Below are positions 5,772-6,970 of a stretch of DNA of 6,970 nucleotides, in pieces (position 1 is the first letter of the stretch; every line of letters starts with the position of its first letter). Source of the stretch: Steroidobacteraceae bacterium (GTDB lineage Bacteria > Pseudomonadota > Gammaproteobacteria > Steroidobacterales > Steroidobacteraceae); NCBI GenBank assembly GCA_023253235.1, contig JALRHE010000129.1, positions 1 to 6,970 of the forward strand, in the 5' to 3' direction. The notes under the pieces were generated by a model, which was not told the origin of the DNA, searched no databases, and saw only the letters and a list, made by a program, of their open reading frames with translations. A program made the translations under genes and the position numbers.

Positions 5772-6943
5772 ATCGGTTGTGTAACCGGATTATAAGCAAA
5801 GAGACCCAAGCCCTCGTCAGCAGCCTTGCCCTTGGTACGCTCTTTATAGGTATCGGTATCGGGAGCGTGGAACATCTTGCCGGCTCGACGGGACTCCTGG
5901 ACGACGAAAGCCGCTCGCTCGCGACGCCCCGTTTCGTAGCGGACATAGGCTTCTTCGATGGAGTCGGACTCGACAAAAGCCCGCGCGAGCACCACGGCAT
6001 CTTCGATAGCGAGTACCGCGCCATGACCCAGGAACGGTAACACGGGGTGCGCTGCGTCACCGAGCAGCGTCACACGACCCTTCGACCAATGACTCAAAGG
6101 CTCACGGTCGAATAAACCCCATTTGAATAACTGTTCTGGAGGCACCTGCTCCATGAAGCGAGTCACCCACGGTGTCCAACCGCGGAACTCCTCTAAGAGC
6201 TCTTCGACGCTCGATCGAATGGACCAGCCTTCCTCCGCCCACTCTTTGCGCTCAGCGAATGCGACGAAGTTCAATAACTCCCGATTGCGAACCGGATACC
6301 GGTTCACGAGATGTCCAGGACCCACGAAGACACCGGAAGCGGGCTGCAGAATTTCCTGCGGCACTCGCTCCATCGGCACCAGTCCGCGCCAAGCGATGTA
6401 GCCGGTGTATTGCGGTTCGAGTGCGCCAAACAGTTGGTGGCGTACGATCGATCGTGATCCATCGGCACCAATCAATGCATCAAAGCTGCGTCGAGTACCA
6501 TCGGCGAAATCGACTCGTACACCCGCACTCGTCGAGTCGATCGCGACACAGCGCCGACCGAGTTCGATCGCCGTCGCATCATGGCGCCGAACTTCCGCCG
6601 CCAAGGCATCGTGCAGGTCGGCACGATGGATGAGGTAGTAGCGCTCGCCGTAGAGCTCTTGTAGCCGTGCACCGCGATTGATCCAGACAAGCGGGCGAGC
6701 GTCCTGATAGTGGCGAACGCACTGGTCTTCCGGGTGGTAGGCTTTCTCGGCCAGCGTCTGATGCAAGCCAAGATGATTGAGTGCGTGTGCCGCCGTCGGA
6801 CTCAATGAAAGGCCCGCACCGACTTCGGCTAAATGGGGCGCTTGCTCGAGCACAATGGGTTTGAAGCCCGCGCGTTGCAATGCCAACGCGACGGACAAAC
6901 CGCCGATTCCGCCGCCTACGATGCCGATGCTTGCTGCTTTCAC
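5768..6943 (-). CDS. FAD-dependent monooxygenase, salicylate/3-hydroxybenzoate hydroxylase-like
   Basis: This 391-residue protein is a group A flavoprotein monooxygenase (PHBH fold), which uses NAD(P)H and O2 to hydroxylate an activated, usually phenolic, ring. The N-terminal dinucleotide fold shows GGGIGG at 10-15 and E33 for the FAD ribose. HRADLHDAL is at 106-114, the DG motif (GADGSRS) at 159-165, and the GD motif (LLGDAAHP) at 293-300. The segment PFLGHGAVLAIEDA at 303-316 has His where Gln or Ala is more usual before G308. Length is typical of single-component enzymes without a thioredoxin-like C-terminal domain. The start is GTG at 6943-6941, the only in-frame start before an upstream stop at 6955-6953, with no obvious Shine-Dalgarno. 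It shares GTGA and ATGA overlaps with its neighbours. Salicylate-type oxidative decarboxylation or plain ring hydroxylation are both possible; the substrate is unknown. Confidence 0.92.
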   Translation of the reverse strand: MKAASIGIVGGGIGGLSVALALQRAGFKPIVLEQAPHLAEVGAGLSLSPTAAHALNHLGLHQTLAEKAYHPEDQCVRHYQDARPLVWINRGARLQELYGERYYLIHRADLHDALAAEVRRHDATAIELGRRCVAIDSTSAGVRVDFADGTRRSFDALIGADGSRSIVRHQLFGALEPQYTGYIAWRGLVPMERVPQEILQPASGVFVGPGHLVNRYPVRNRELLNFVAFAERKEWAEEGWSIRSSVEELLEEFRGWTPWVTRFMEQVPPEQLFKWGLFDREPLSHWSKGRVTLLGDAAHPVLPFLGHGAVLAIEDAVVLARAFVESDSIEEAYVRYETGRRERAAFVVQESRRAGKMFHAPDTDTYKERTKGKAADEGLGLFAYNPVTQPI

Positions 6944-6970
6944 GGTGGGTATTCAGCCTGAGCACTCGCT
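6940..6970 (-). CDS. possible C-terminal end of an upstream operon gene (truncated by window)
   Basis: On the minus strand one frame is open from the window edge and reads ASAQAEYPP before a TGA at 6942-6940. That stop overlaps the monooxygenase GTG as GTGA, the same junction style as the ATGA downstream. Only nine codons are visible, so this may be chance. Another frame closes at 6955-6953 and is an alternative end for an upstream gene. Confidence 0.3.
   Translation of the reverse strand, partial: ASAQAEYPP

Noticed and set aside
6172..6633. Plus-strand frame of 153 residues opposite the monooxygenase
   Set aside because: Antisense to a well-supported FAD monooxygenase; Arg/Ser/His-rich shadow with no motif.
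1..6970. CRISPR arrays, tRNA or rRNA genes, insertion sequences, long direct repeats
   Set aside because: Nothing of this kind was seen by eye on either strand; nearly every base lies in the coding genes listed.

Overview
This window looks like chromosomal DNA of a moderately GC-rich proteobacterium (roughly high fifties percent GC by eye). An uncultured or environmental gammaproteobacterium is my best guess, from the RND-type efflux pump, Shine-Dalgarno-led genes and tight gene packing. No rRNA, tRNA, mobile element or CRISPR array fixes the taxonomy, so this is inference.

Layout, left to right. (1) 1-1326, plus strand: the C-terminal ~43% of an RND efflux pump inner-membrane subunit, cut by the window edge. 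(2) 1323-3400, minus strand: a two-gene unit of a UbiD-family decarboxylase followed by a compact SAM-dependent methyltransferase. The methyltransferase start codon overlaps the decarboxylase stop, and its own stop overlaps the pump stop tail-to-tail. (3) 3401-3584: a 184-base divergent gap, the only sizeable non-coding stretch and the likely control region. (4) 3585-4400, plus strand: a FabG-like short-chain dehydrogenase/reductase with a strong ribosome binding site. (5) 4403-6943, minus strand: an operon of an FAD-dependent aromatic-ring-hydroxylase-type monooxygenase, then a methyltransferase with a long N-terminal extension, then a ~100-residue protein of unknown function. All junctions overlap by a few bases. 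A tenth-residue-long reading frame at the right edge suggests one more upstream gene in the same operon.

Together the genes encode decarboxylation, flavin hydroxylation, two methyl transfers and a keto/alcohol oxidoreduction, beside an efflux pump. This set would suit modification or breakdown of an aromatic or polycyclic/quinone-like molecule, with possible export. No scaffold-building gene (polyketide synthase, CoA ligase, ring-cleavage dioxygenase) is visible, so the pathway, its direction (catabolic or biosynthetic) and its substrate cannot be named from this window. The main points of interest are the departure of the UbiD protein from the family's usual EGPFGE-type segment, the unusual methyltransferase motif I, the unknown small protein, and the very compact convergent gene ends.
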